A stretch of DNA of 53,997 bases from Anaerolineae bacterium (GTDB taxonomy: Bacteria > Chloroflexota > Anaerolineae > Promineifilales > Promineifilaceae): contig JADLAX010000037.1 in NCBI GenBank assembly GCA_020848035.1, positions 1 to 53,997 of the forward strand, given 5' to 3'. Shown here piece by piece: positions 23,457-33,060 of this stretch. The notes below the pieces were generated by a model. It made no database searches and had not been told where the DNA came from. It saw only the letters and a list, made by a program, of their open reading frames with translations. A program made the translations under genes and the position numbers. The first letter of the stretch is position 1, and every line of letters starts with the position of its first letter.

Positions 23457-26009
23457 CTAGACGGCCGTATCCTCCACCGCCACGCCCTCGGCACCATTTT
23501 GCGCTGCGGCATCAACCGATACAATCTCTGCGTTTTCATCGCCGTTGCCCTTCGACAACTGCCCGGCTCGAATCAGCGCCACCGAGGCCACAAAATCGCC
23601 CTGGCGCAAATCCATCACCCGCACCCCTTGCGTCGAGCGGCCCTGCTGCGAAATCTCATCGGTGGAAGTGCGCAGCATAATGCCGTTGGCCGAAATGCAG
23701 GTCACTTCGTCGCCAGAGGTAACCACCCGCGCCGTCACGATCTTGCCCGTGCGCTCTGGCGTCAGCACCATGGCCCGTACCCCCTGGCCATACCGGTTTT
23801 GCTGCCGATACTCCTCCAGCGGCGTGCGCTTGCCGTACCCTTTCTCGGTAATCACCAACAAATCGTCATCGGGCAGCACCACGTCCACCCCGGCCACCCG
23901 GTCCCAACTATCCAGGCGGATGGCATTCACCCCGGCCGCCGTACGGCCCATCGGGCGCACATCTTCTTCGCTAAAGCGGATCCCCTTGCCCTGCTCACTC
24001 ACGATGATCAGGTCTTGCTCACCTTGGGTCAGCTTGACCCAGCCCAGACTGTCGTCATCTTCCAGGTTAAGCGCAATGAGCCCGCTGGGACGTACATAGG
24101 CAAAGACGCTCACTTCCACACGTTTGATCTTGCCCTTACGCGTCACCATGGTCAGGTATTCGGCATCTTCAAAGCTGTGCACGGGCAGAGCGGCCGTTAT
24201 GCTTTCTTCGGGCATCAACGGCAAAATGTTCATCAACGACGTGCCTTTCGCCGTGCGATCCAGTTCCGGGATGTTGTACGCCTTTTCGGCATACACCTTA
24301 CCCCGGTCCGAGAAAAACAGAATGGTGTTCAACGATCCGGCCGCAAACAAATGCTCCAGCTGGTCTTCCTCGCGGCGGCCCATGCCAATGAGCCCCTTGC
24401 CGCCCCGCCCCTGAATGCGGTAAGCCGCCACCGGCGTACGCTTGATGAAACCACGTTGGGTGATCGAAAGCAGCACGTCCTCATCCTGGATCATATCTTC
24501 AATGTTGAGGTCAGCGTCCATGCCCATCATAATTTGGGAAGCACGCGCGTCGCCGTACTTTTCCTTCAGGTCGTTGACGTCTTCCAGAATCAGGCCCAAA
24601 ATTTTCTTTTTGTCGGCCAGCAGCCCTTCCAGGTATTCGATGTGCGCCGTCACTTCACGGTGCTCATCCTCAATCTTTTGCCGCTCCAACGCCGCCAGAC
24701 GGCGCAGCTGCATGTCCAAAATCGCTATCGCCTGCGGTTCAGACAGGCCAAAACGCTCCATTAACTGGGCCCGGGCTGTATCGGCATCGGGCGACTGGCG
24801 GATGGTGGCAATAACGTCATCCAGGTGCTCTAGAGCAATGAGCAAGCCCGCCAGGATGTGCTGCCGCTTGAGTGCCTTGTCCAGCTCAAACCGGGTGCGC
24901 CGGGTAATGACCTCAATGCGGTGTTCAATGTGAATTTGCAGCGCCCGCTTCAGCGAGAGCAGCCGTGGCTGCTTATCCACCAGGGCCAGCATCTGCACGC
25001 CAAAGGCGGTTTGCAGCGCGGTGTGTTTGTACAGCTGGTTCAGCACCTTCAGCGGCTGCGTGTTGCGCTTCAGCTCCACGATGATGGAAATGCCGCGTTT
25101 GTCCGATTCATCACGCAGGTCGCTGATGTCGGTGATAACACCCTTGTTCACCAGCTCGGCAATGCGCTCGATAAGCAGTGCCTTATTCACCTGGAAAGGA
25201 ATCTCGGTGATGTTGATGCGCTGCCGTTCGGGATGACGCGGCATCGGCTCAATCTCGGCCTTGGCCCGCATAACAACCCGGCCCCGCCCCGTGGCATACG
25301 CGCTGCGAATCCCTTCGTTACCAATGAGGAGACCACCAGTGGGAAAGTCGGGGCCTTTCACAAACTGCATTAGCTCATCCAGGGTGACGTTGTCGATGTC
25401 ATCGTAACGGCCGATAAGGTAGGCAATGGCTTCGCACAGCTCGGTAAGGTTGTGCGGCGGAATGTTGGTGGCCATACCCACAGCAATACCGGCCGAACCG
25501 TTCAGCAGCAGGTTGGGCAGGCGGGCAGGCAGCAGGTCTGGCTCAGTCAGGCTGTCGTCAAAGTTGGGGGTAAAATCCACCGTCTCTTTGTCAATATCTT
25601 CAAGCAGTTCGTGGGCAATACGCGCCAGACGGGCTTCGGTGTAGCGCATGGCCGCCGCGCTGTCGCCGTCCACGCTGCCAAAGTTACCCTGACCATCCAC
25701 CAGCATGTAGCGCATAGAAAAGGGTTGGGCCATACGCACCATGGCATCGTAGACGGCCGTATCACTATGTGGATGGTATTTACCCAACACCTCACCCACA
25801 ATACGAGCGCTTTTGCGGTGCGGCGTGTTGGCCCGAATGCCCATGTCCCACATGGCGTACAAAATACGCCGGTGTACCGGCTTAAGACCATCGCGGGCGT
25901 CGGGCAGCGCCCGGGCCACGATCACGCTCATGGCGTAATCCAGGTAGGAGTTACGCATCTCCTGGTTAATATCAATATGGTTTACTGTTCCGATGTTATT
26001 ATCGTCCAA
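23457..26009 (-). CDS. gyrA: DNA gyrase subunit A
   Basis: An 850-residue type IIA topoisomerase subunit. Winged-helix and tower region with [20 protein letters not shown] and the active tyrosine in [10 protein letters not shown], a coiled-coil region with the hydrophobic [11 protein letters not shown] gate, then a six-blade C-terminal domain. The GyrA box reads QGRGGKG, close to the consensus QRRGGKG, which favours gyrase over topoisomerase IV. In the quinolone region the usual HPHGDSAVYD is [10 protein letters not shown] (S82, T84). TTG start, with GGAGG 7 bp upstream. It is flanked by the terminator at 23317 and a 631-bp spacer. Confidence 0.95.
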   Translation of the reverse strand: MDDNNIGTVNHIDINQEMRNSYLDYAMSVIVARALPDARDGLKPVHRRILYAMWDMGIRANTPHRKSARIVGEVLGKYHPHSDTAVYDAMVRMAQPFSMRYMLVDGQGNFGSVDGDSAAAMRYTEARLARIAHELLEDIDKETVDFTPNFDDSLTEPDLLPARLPNLLLNGSAGIAVGMATNIPPHNLTELCEAIAYLIGRYDDIDNVTLDELMQFVKGPDFPTGGLLIGNEGIRSAYATGRGRVVMRAKAEIEPMPRHPERQRINITEIPFQVNKALLIERIAELVNKGVITDISDLRDESDKRGISIIVELKRNTQPLKVLNQLYKHTALQTAFGVQMLALVDKQPRLLSLKRALQIHIEHRIEVITRRTRFELDKALKRQHILAGLLIALEHLDDVIATIRQSPDADTARAQLMERFGLSEPQAIAILDMQLRRLAALERQKIEDEHREVTAHIEYLEGLLADKKKILGLILEDVNDLKEKYGDARASQIMMGMDADLNIEDMIQDEDVLLSITQRGFIKRTPVAAYRIQGRGGKGLIGMGRREEDQLEHLFAAGSLNTILFFSDRGKVYAEKAYNIPELDRTAKGTSLMNILPLMPEESITAALPVHSFEDAEYLTMVTRKGKIKRVEVSVFAYVRPSGLIALNLEDDDSLGWVKLTQGEQDLIIVSEQGKGIRFSEEDVRPMGRTAAGVNAIRLDSWDRVAGVDVVLPDDDLLVITEKGYGKRTPLEEYRQQNRYGQGVRAMVLTPERTGKIVTARVVTSGDEVTCISANGIMLRTSTDEISQQGRSTQGVRVMDLRQGDFVASVALIRAGQLSKGNGDENAEIVSVDAAAQNGAEGVAVEDTAV

Positions 26010-26215
26010 AATAGAGCCTCCAAAGAGGTTTTACAGATGGCTTGTTGACAAACAAGGCTTATTTACGAGCAATTGAAAATCGGGTCATTGAGCAACTGGA
26101 TCAAAAATGGCTGGGCTGCCGCTTGGCTAACTAAATAGGCCTAATGATTTGCTGCGCGATCTTGCAAAACGGCATTTGTCCCTGATCCAAAGTACCCAAC
26201 CTGAGGGGCAATTAA

Positions 26216-26242
26216 GCAAAAAAACCACCCCAAATGCGGTGG
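26216..26242 (-). terminator. Terminator-like hairpin in the gyrA leader
   Basis: On the minus strand CCACC (26242-26238), an 8-nt loop and GGTGG (26229-26225) are followed by a run of T. It lies about 215 bp upstream of the gyrA start and no minus-strand gene precedes it, so it may be an attenuator of gyrA or end a small RNA. Confidence 0.4.
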
Positions 26243-26497
26243 CAAAATATTCAGTTTTCGGGTGCAAAATCAGGAGAAATTATACCTTAATTTGGCGAAT
26301 TTAACGAGAAACGGCCGTATCGCCCTACCCTCTCTCAAACGGCACCAATCGCCAGATTTCGCTTGCTCAAACCATACCCCCAAAATTGCTCCCAAAACCA
26401 CAAAATTTTTTACCGTTTGAAGCAGCGTCAAAGAATAAGAATACCTTATCGCCTCCAGAGGTGAGAGTTATAAAGACAGTTCATCATTAAAGCTAAG

Positions 26498-26539
26498 TGA
26501 CATTTGTCATTATGGTCTGACCAATTTGCTCGCTATAAT
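26498..26539 (+). promoter_or_regulatory. Possible promoter and operators of the cytochrome operon
   Basis: TATAATA at 26534 is a good -10 box. Upstream lie two palindromes, TGACA-TT-TGTCA (26498-26509) and TGGTC-T-GACCA (26513-26523), which could be binding sites. No convincing -35 box at normal spacing, compatible with an activated promoter. Confidence 0.4.
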
Positions 26540-26640
26540 AGGCGTAAATATTAATCAAAAATAAGAAACACTTATAGTATGATAGAATGCGATTGATTAG
26601 AACCTGTTTCTATAAGGCAAGAGCACGGATAGGAGGCGTT

Positions 26641-27930
26641 ATGCAACGCAAACAAGGGTTCTTAGTAATGCTGCTCATGACGGCCGTTGTTACTCTCATG
26701 GGCGCATGTGCTGGCGATCCCGGCCCGGAAGGGCCACAAGGCCCGGCTGGTGCCCAGGGTGTGCCCGGCCCTGCCGGATCACAAGGTGTGCAGGGGGTGC
26801 CTGGCCCCGCCGGGTCAGACGGCCTTAGCTACACCCCACCTACCTATATCGGCAGCGAAGCGTGTGCCGAATGCCACCAGGAAATCTACGACACCTTCAG
26901 CCTCAGCGGACACCCTTACCAGCTCAACGCCGTGGTAAACGGCGAAGCCCCCGCCTACCCCTTCTCTGAAGTCAGTGAGCCACCGGATGGCTACACCTGG
27001 GACAACATCAGCTACGTGATTGGCGGCTACAACTGGAAGGCGCTGTTTGTGGACCAGGATGGCTACATCATCACTGGTGCCGATGAAAACGCGACCACCC
27101 AATACAACCTGCCCAACGAGACACTGGATGTAAGCGATGCGTGGGAAGCCTACCATGCGGGCGAAGAAGTTCAGTACGACTGCGGTACCTGCCACACCAC
27201 GGGCTACAGCCCGATTGGCAACCAGGACGGTCGGGACGGCCTGGTTGGCTCGTGGGCTTTTGGCGGCGTTCAATGTGAAGAGTGCCACGGCGCGGGCAGT
27301 GAACATGCCGAGAATCCCATTGTGATACGGGCCAGCCTCAACCGCGATGCGGAATCCTGTGCCGACTGTCACGCGCGCGGCGTGGTGGATGAGATCAACA
27401 CGGCCGATGGCTTCATCCAGCATCACGGCGAGTATGAAGATTTATACCAGAGCAAACATTTTGTGCTGGATTGTGTCACCTGCCACGATCCACACTCCGG
27501 TGTGGTGCAGCTGCGTGAAGCGGGCTTGCCCACCGTGCGCATGAATTGTGAGGATTGCCATTTTGCCGAAGCGCAGTACGAAGCTGGCCACAGCGACATT
27601 GGCGGCGTCGACTGCATCGACTGCCACATGCCGCGCCTGATTGAAAATGCGGCGAGTGATGCTGCTCTGTTTAGCGGCGATGTGCGCTCGCATGTGATGC
27701 TCATCAACCCTACCCAAATTGAGCAGTTTGGCGAAGACGGCACGATGCTGTCGCAGATTGCGCTGAATTACGCCTGCCGCTCCTGCCATAACCCAGACGG
27801 CCGTGGCGTAGATGTTTCAGATGACGAGCTTTTGGCCTTGGCGGTTGGTTACCACACCCCGCCTGCCGCCGAGGAAATGACGGCCGTACCCATCGAAGAA
27901 GCACCGGTTGAATCGGAAGAAACACCTTAG
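26641..27930 (+). CDS. Octahaem c-type cytochrome lipoprotein with a collagen-like stalk
   Basis: A 429-residue lipoprotein: signal with lipobox MGAC at C23, then twelve Gly-X-Y triplets (GDP GPE GPQ GPA and so on) before the haem domain. Eight CXXCH sites are present: CAECH, CGTCH, CEECH, CADCH, CVTCH, CEDCH, CIDCH and CRSCH. The first haem region (YIGSEACAECHQEIYDTFSL, then SYVIGGYNWKALFVDQDGYI) belongs to the cytochrome c554-like multihaem group. The start at 26641 follows AGGAGG; an in-frame ATG at 26587 has no ribosome site. It is likely anchored on the outer face of the membrane, the stalk holding the haems away from the surface. First gene of a four-gene cytochrome unit. Confidence 0.9.
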   Translation: MQRKQGFLVMLLMTAVVTLMGACAGDPGPEGPQGPAGAQGVPGPAGSQGVQGVPGPAGSDGLSYTPPTYIGSEACAECHQEIYDTFSLSGHPYQLNAVVNGEAPAYPFSEVSEPPDGYTWDNISYVIGGYNWKALFVDQDGYIITGADENATTQYNLPNETLDVSDAWEAYHAGEEVQYDCGTCHTTGYSPIGNQDGRDGLVGSWAFGGVQCEECHGAGSEHAENPIVIRASLNRDAESCADCHARGVVDEINTADGFIQHHGEYEDLYQSKHFVLDCVTCHDPHSGVVQLREAGLPTVRMNCEDCHFAEAQYEAGHSDIGGVDCIDCHMPRLIENAASDAALFSGDVRSHVMLINPTQIEQFGEDGTMLSQIALNYACRSCHNPDGRGVDVSDDELLALAVGYHTPPAAEEMTAVPIEEAPVESEETP

Positions 27931-27970
27931 TTTTGACTCAAAGCTATCTTGATGTCCATTGGAGGCACCG

Positions 27971-29635
27971 TTGGAACAGTTGAGTAACAAACGTCGCATC
28001 GTTTGGGGCACGGTGTGTGCCGTGCTGGCTTGTTTGGTGGCGTTTTACGTGCTGCCGCTAAACGCCGCGCCGGAACCGGACATGATGGCCATTATCCAGG
28101 CACACCCACCCATTACCGAGTTTGTTCAGCCAGAAACGGCCGTGTTGCCCCACGCCCAAATCGCCGACGACACCGCCTGCCGCCTATGTCACCAGGACAC
28201 CGATGCCGTGGTTGAATTCCCCTCCGGCGAAACCGTTTCGGCCCACGTTGACCTGGCCGTTTTGGCCAGCTCGGCCCACGGACCGGCTAACAGCGAAGAT
28301 CCCCTGGCCTGCGCCAGCTGCCACCAACCCATCAACAACTACCAGCAGCCTCATGAACCAGTTTCGGCCGACACCTTGCGTGAATACGAGCTGATGCAGG
28401 CGGCCAACTGCGAAACCTGCCACGTGCAGCCACACATCACCAGCCACCCAGGCCCGGAAGCGGAAAATCCGGTGGCCTGCACCGACTGCCACGGCGCACA
28501 CGACATGCTGACTGCCGAAGCGTGGCAGGCGGGTGAAGGAACCGAAACCTGCGTCGACTGCCACTTTGCCGAAGAAGTGCCTCTGGTGGAAGAAAGCACT
28601 CTCACGGAAATTATCCAGGACGGTCTTTTTACGCAGCAGGTCGACAACAGCTACTGCCTGTCTTGCCACAGCCAGGAAGGGCTCGTTTACACCTTCGCCA
28701 ATGGCGATACCGTCTCGCTCACCATTGATGCCGGGGCGCTGCATGATTCGGTACACGGCGAAGCCAACACCTGGCAGCCGCTGGCCTGTACCGACTGCCA
28801 CGAAAACATCGAGACTTTCCCCCATGAACCGGTCCAGGCCACCAGCCTGCGCGAGTACAACTTGCAGCAGTACCCGCTGTGCGGCCGCTGCCACGAGCCG
28901 ATGGTCGACCAGACGCTGGACGATGTGCACGGCCTGGCGATTGCAGAAGGTCACCCGGAAGCGGCCGTTTGCACCGACTGCCACAGCGCCCACGACACAC
29001 CCGTGCCCGACGAACCCCGCGAGCGCATCTCGTACACCTGCGAGCAGTGCCACAGCACTATTTTTGAAGAGTATGCCAGCAGCGTGCACGGCGAGGCCCT
29101 GCTCAGCGAGAGCAATCCAGACGTGCCCACCTGCATCAACTGCCACGAAGTCCACAACATCACCGACCCCACCACGGCACTGTTCCGCATTCGCTCACCG
29201 CAGCTGTGCGCCGAGTGCCACGCCGACGTAGAGTTGATGGAAAAGTACGAAATTTCCACCGACGTGTTTGATACCTACGTGGCCGATTTCCACGGCACCA
29301 CCGTGACCTTGTTTGAACACCAGGACCCCAACGCCGAAACTAACAAAGCTGTCTGCTACGACTGCCACGGCGTTCATGCCATCAAAGACCCGGACGATCC
29401 CGATGCGGGCATTAAGGCCAACCTGCTGGAAACGTGCCAGCAGTGCCATCCCGACGCCACAGCTAACTTCCCGGACAGTTGGACGAGCCATTTCAAGCCA
29501 TCCCTGCAAAACAACCCGCTGGTTTTCCTGGTGAACCTTTTTTACCAAATTGTGATTCCCGCCACCCTGGGCTTCTTCAGCTTCATGGTGGCTACCGATG
29601 TTTACCGGCGCGTGCGCTTGCGGCTAAGGGGATAA
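27971..29635 (+). CDS. Membrane-anchored 14-haem cytochrome c
   Basis: A 554-residue protein with 14 CXXCH sites by count, spread over the whole exported part, and a single hydrophobic helix on each end (IVWGTVCAVLACLVAFYVLP near the start; FLVNLFYQIVIPATLGFFSF near the end). The C-terminal anchor followed by a basic tail is usual for cytochromes that work with a membrane cytochrome b, and such a gene follows 2 bp downstream. The TTG at 27971 is preferred: GGAGG lies 5 bp before it, and would itself be inside the frame from the TTG at 27959. Likely role: quinol-linked electron transfer to or from the surface cytochromes. Confidence 0.88.
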   Translation: MEQLSNKRRIVWGTVCAVLACLVAFYVLPLNAAPEPDMMAIIQAHPPITEFVQPETAVLPHAQIADDTACRLCHQDTDAVVEFPSGETVSAHVDLAVLASSAHGPANSEDPLACASCHQPINNYQQPHEPVSADTLREYELMQAANCETCHVQPHITSHPGPEAENPVACTDCHGAHDMLTAEAWQAGEGTETCVDCHFAEEVPLVEESTLTEIIQDGLFTQQVDNSYCLSCHSQEGLVYTFANGDTVSLTIDAGALHDSVHGEANTWQPLACTDCHENIETFPHEPVQATSLREYNLQQYPLCGRCHEPMVDQTLDDVHGLAIAEGHPEAAVCTDCHSAHDTPVPDEPRERISYTCEQCHSTIFEEYASSVHGEALLSESNPDVPTCINCHEVHNITDPTTALFRIRSPQLCAECHADVELMEKYEISTDVFDTYVADFHGTTVTLFEHQDPNAETNKAVCYDCHGVHAIKDPDDPDAGIKANLLETCQQCHPDATANFPDSWTSHFKPSLQNNPLVFLVNLFYQIVIPATLGFFSFMVATDVYRRVRLRLRG

Positions 29636-29637
29636 AC

Positions 29638-30585
29638 ATGAGCAGCACACCAGAAGAGACAGACGAAGTAGTAGGCGTGGAAGAAGCTCTTGAGGTAGAA
29701 CCGGTAGAAGAAAAACCTCAAGAAGCAGAACCGCACGTAGAAAAACAATACCCCCGTTTTCGGCTGATGGCGCGTATTGAGCATGCCATCCTGGCGATTA
29801 GCTTCACCGTGCTCACCGTCACCGGGATACCGCAGAAATACGCTCTGGAATCATGGGCGCAGTGGATGATTGGGGCCATGGGCGGCATTGAGTTCATTCG
29901 CATTGTGCACCGCTATGCCGCCATTTTGCTCGTTGTGGGGTCGATTTACCACCTGTTTACCTCGGCGTACCGCTTTTTTGTGAAGCGCGAGCGCATGCGG
30001 ATGCTGCCAGTAAAGAAGGATTGGCAAGACCTGGTGCAAACGATCAAGCACAACCTGGGCTTTACCGATGAAGCCCCGCGCATGGGCAAGTTTAACTTTG
30101 GTGAAAAGGTAGAGTATTGGGCGGTAGTTTGGGGCACGGCGATCATGGCCATCACCGGTTTTATGCTGTGGAATCCCATTGCCGCAACGGTCTTTTTGCC
30201 GGGCGAATTCATCCCGGCGGCCAAAGCGGCGCACGGTGGTGAGGCGCTGCTGGCGGTGCTGAGCATTTTGATCTGGCACATGTACAACGTGCACCTGAAA
30301 CATTTTAATCCCAGCATGTTTACCGGTAACCTGCCGCGGCACCAGATGGAAGAGGAACACGCACTGGAACTGGAACGGCTGGAAGCGGGCGGCGATCCGT
30401 GGCCGGAACTTGCCTTACCGGTTTTGCGCCAGCGGCAGCGGGTATTTTTTGCCGTGAGCCTGGTGGTGGGTAGTTTGCTGCTGGTGGCGTTGATATGGGC
30501 GTTTACGTTTGAAGAAACGGCCGTTCAAACCATCCCACGGGTAACTCGCGAAATTTTTGTGCCGCTGGGTACGCCAATTCCGTAA
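29638..30585 (+). CDS. Cytochrome b561/FdhI-like membrane subunit
   Basis: A 315-residue di-haem-type membrane protein. After an acidic N-terminal tail of about 45 residues (rich in Glu) come RLMARIEHAILAISFTVLTV and three further helices with the histidines expected for haem b ligation (H in the first helix, VHRYAAILLVVGSIYHLF, and ILIWHMYNVHLKHF), and one C-terminal helix (VFFAVSLVVGSLLLVALIWA). It should connect the quinone pool with the 14-haem cytochrome encoded 2 bp upstream. ATG at 29638 after GGGGATAAAC. Confidence 0.87.
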   Translation: MSSTPEETDEVVGVEEALEVEPVEEKPQEAEPHVEKQYPRFRLMARIEHAILAISFTVLTVTGIPQKYALESWAQWMIGAMGGIEFIRIVHRYAAILLVVGSIYHLFTSAYRFFVKRERMRMLPVKKDWQDLVQTIKHNLGFTDEAPRMGKFNFGEKVEYWAVVWGTAIMAITGFMLWNPIAATVFLPGEFIPAAKAAHGGEALLAVLSILIWHMYNVHLKHFNPSMFTGNLPRHQMEEEHALELERLEAGGDPWPELALPVLRQRQRVFFAVSLVVGSLLLVALIWAFTFEETAVQTIPRVTREIFVPLGTPIP

Positions 30586-30741
30586 CTCGCTGGCTGGCCA
30601 AGGGGCTTATTTTCAAACTTAGAATCTTCAGGCGAGGCAAACATTCGGGCTAAGCATCGCCTGTAAGCATTTATCAGAAAAATTCTGTCGGGGGCTTCCT
30701 AACAGTCGTTTTCTGGCAAAAAAGTTGCAAAGGAGGTTTTT

Positions 30742-32940
30742 ATGGTTTACCCGAAGTTAAATAGAATTTACATTTTGCTCGGGCTTTTGTTATTTCTGGG
30801 TTTGGCGGCAGCTGCCTGCAGCCAGGAACCAGAGACAGTGGAGGTGACACGGGTTGTTGAAGTCACCAGCGATCCTGTTGAAGTTCCCGTAGAGGTGACG
30901 CGCGTGGTAGAGGTGATGATGGAGGCAGAAACGGCCGAATCCAACATCCCCTTCCAGGAACAGTGGGCCAGCTCTGGCCACGCTGACGCCAGCGCCGAAG
31001 CCTTTGTGCACTGGAACGAAGAGGATCCGGCCGAAGTCCCCGCCAGCTGCGCCAAATGCCACAGCACCCCCGGTTTCCTCGACTTTTTAGGGGCTGATGG
31101 TTCTGCTTTTGGCGCTGTCGACGCCGCCGCCCCACTTGGCACCACGGTTGAATGTGAAGCCTGCCACAACGATGTGACGATGGACCTGGCCAGCGTTGTC
31201 TTCCCCTCCGGGGCAGAAATCACAGGCCTGGGCCCCGAAGCACGCTGTATGCAGTGCCATCAAGGGCGCGCTTCGACGGTCACGGTGAATGATTCCATCG
31301 TCAATGCCGGGCTGGACCCACAGGGCGACCTGGACACCGTAAGCGCAGATTTGGGCTTCTCCAACATTCACTACTATGCGGCCGCCGCCACGCAGTTTGG
31401 CACCTGGGCCATGGGTGGTTATGAATACGAAGGTCAGGTCTACGATCCCAAGTTCGACCACGTGGAAGGGTACGACACCTGCGTTAGCTGCCACGACCCG
31501 CATACGCTGGAAGTGGAGTATGACGAGTGTGTGGTTTGCCACACAGACGCGCGGACGCCCGAAGATCTGGTAGATATCCGCATGCCTGGTTCCCTGGTAG
31601 ATTACGATGGCGACGGCAACATGGAGGAAGGCATCTTCTACGAGATTGAAGACATGCGGACCATCCTGTATGGCTTGATGCAGGTGTATGCCACCGAAGT
31701 TACAGAAGTTCCCATCGGCTACAATGCGCAGGCACATCCCTACTTCTTTATCGACGGGGATGGCAGTGGTGAGATTGAAGAAGGCGAAGCCATTCGTGAC
31801 AACATGTTTAACGCCTGGACACCGCGACTGGCCAAAGCCGCCTACAACTACCAGGTCTCGTTGAAAGACCCAGGCCGGTATGCCCATGGCGGCAAATACA
31901 TGCTTCAGCTCATCTATGATTCGATTGCTGACTTGAATTCGGCCGTTGCCAACTCCATCGACATCAGCACGCTCAGCCGCAACGACCACGGTCACTTTGC
32001 TGCCTCTGAAGAAGCGTTCCGCCATTGGGACGAGGAAGAAGGGTTTGTGCCGGGCAGCTGCAGCAAGTGTCACTCGGCGGCCGGACTGCCGCTGTTTGCC
32101 GCTGAAGGCGTTTCTATCTCTCAACCGGTGGCCAGCGGCCTGAACTGCGCCACCTGCCACAGCAGTCTAGAGACGTTTGAAGTTTACGCGTTTGACGAAG
32201 TTACCTTCCCCAGTGGGGCCAGCGTTTCCTTTGGTGAAGGTGCACCGGCCAATGCTTGTATCAACTGCCATCAGGGCCGCTCTTCCACCAATTCCGTTGA
32301 TCGGGCGGTGAGTGAGCTGGGCGATGACGAGATTGCCGAAAATCTGCGCTTCCAGAACATTCATTACTTTGCAGCGGGCGCAACCCTCTTCGGAACGGAG
32401 GTTAAGGGTGCGTACGAGTATGAAGGCAATGAATACCGGGGCCAGAACGAGCATGTTGGCGCGTTTAATGACTGTACCGAATGCCACGACACGCATGCCC
32501 TCGAAGTAGTAGTAGCGGAATGCGCTGAATGTCACGAGGATATCGTCATTGAAACGGTCGAAGATCTGCGCAACATCCGCATGACTAGCAGAGACTTCGA
32601 TGGCGATGGCGATGTGACTGAAGGTATCGCTGGCGAAATTGAGACGATGGCCGATCTGCTTTACACGACCATGTCGGACTATGCCGTCAGCGTCGGGGCT
32701 TCCCCCATCGTGTACGATTCTCACGCCTACCCGTACTTCTTCAACGACGCTGGCGAAGGGTACAGCACCTGGACACCAACCCTGCTCCGGGCGGCTTACA
32801 ACTACCAGTACGTGCAGAAGGATCCCGGCGCATTTGCTCACAACGGCCAGTACATCATTCAGGTTCTGTATGATACGCTGGTTGACCTGAACGCAAATGT
32901 GTCTGGCATGACGCGGCCGCAGGTACCGCAGGACGATTAA
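30742..32940 (+). CDS. Duplicated decahaem cytochrome lipoprotein with Ca-binding-like loops
   Basis: A 732-residue lipoprotein with lipobox AAAC (C26) and EVTRVVEV repeats behind it. It is an internal duplication: half one (about 70-400) has CAKCH, CEACH, CMQCH, CVSCH, CVVCH, half two (about 415-725) has CSKCH, CATCH, CINCH, CTECH, CAECH in matching places, each with FPSGA, QGR(A/S)S, AYNYQ and HG(K/Q)Y landmarks. Each half also has acidic EF-hand-like loops (DYDGDGNMEEG, DGDGSGEIEEGE; DFDGDGDVTEG). It is a plausible surface terminal cytochrome for extracellular electron transfer. AAAGGAGG gives a strong ribosome site; it may be transcribed from its own promoter in the 156-bp spacer. Confidence 0.9.
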   Translation: MVYPKLNRIYILLGLLLFLGLAAAACSQEPETVEVTRVVEVTSDPVEVPVEVTRVVEVMMEAETAESNIPFQEQWASSGHADASAEAFVHWNEEDPAEVPASCAKCHSTPGFLDFLGADGSAFGAVDAAAPLGTTVECEACHNDVTMDLASVVFPSGAEITGLGPEARCMQCHQGRASTVTVNDSIVNAGLDPQGDLDTVSADLGFSNIHYYAAAATQFGTWAMGGYEYEGQVYDPKFDHVEGYDTCVSCHDPHTLEVEYDECVVCHTDARTPEDLVDIRMPGSLVDYDGDGNMEEGIFYEIEDMRTILYGLMQVYATEVTEVPIGYNAQAHPYFFIDGDGSGEIEEGEAIRDNMFNAWTPRLAKAAYNYQVSLKDPGRYAHGGKYMLQLIYDSIADLNSAVANSIDISTLSRNDHGHFAASEEAFRHWDEEEGFVPGSCSKCHSAAGLPLFAAEGVSISQPVASGLNCATCHSSLETFEVYAFDEVTFPSGASVSFGEGAPANACINCHQGRSSTNSVDRAVSELGDDEIAENLRFQNIHYFAAGATLFGTEVKGAYEYEGNEYRGQNEHVGAFNDCTECHDTHALEVVVAECAECHEDIVIETVEDLRNIRMTSRDFDGDGDVTEGIAGEIETMADLLYTTMSDYAVSVGASPIVYDSHAYPYFFNDAGEGYSTWTPTLLRAAYNYQYVQKDPGAFAHNGQYIIQVLYDTLVDLNANVSGMTRPQVPQDD

Positions 32941-32973
32941 TCTAACCGGTCATTGACCGTTTACCTGAGCTTG

Positions 32974-33011
32974 AAAAAACAGGAGCCGGGAAATCCCGGC
33001 TCCTGTTTTTT
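32974..33011. terminator. Strong rho-independent terminator after the cytochrome operon
   Basis: A 17-bp perfect stem (arms around ACAGGAGCCGGG and CCCGGCTCCTGT) with loop AAAT, A-rich before and T-rich after, so it can act for both strands. Confidence 0.92.
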
Positions 33012-33060
33012 GTTTCGATTGGTTGGAATGATACAGCTTGGGCCAATCTAATTCCTGGCG

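Larger units (their letters stand above)
26010..26640. other. Divergent spacer between gyrA and the cytochrome operon
   Basis: No gene is supported. It contains a minus-strand hairpin at 26216-26242, a possible plus-strand promoter region with two small palindromes at 26498-26539, one ACGGCCGT, and AT-rich sequence (26340-26580). Codons upstream of 26641 in the frame of the cytochrome gene are probably not translated. Confidence 0.5.

Noticed and set aside
23448..24764. Long plus-strand open frame opposite gyrA
   Set aside because: It is the antisense shadow of gyrA; composition is His/Arg/Gln-rich, with no domain and no ribosome site.
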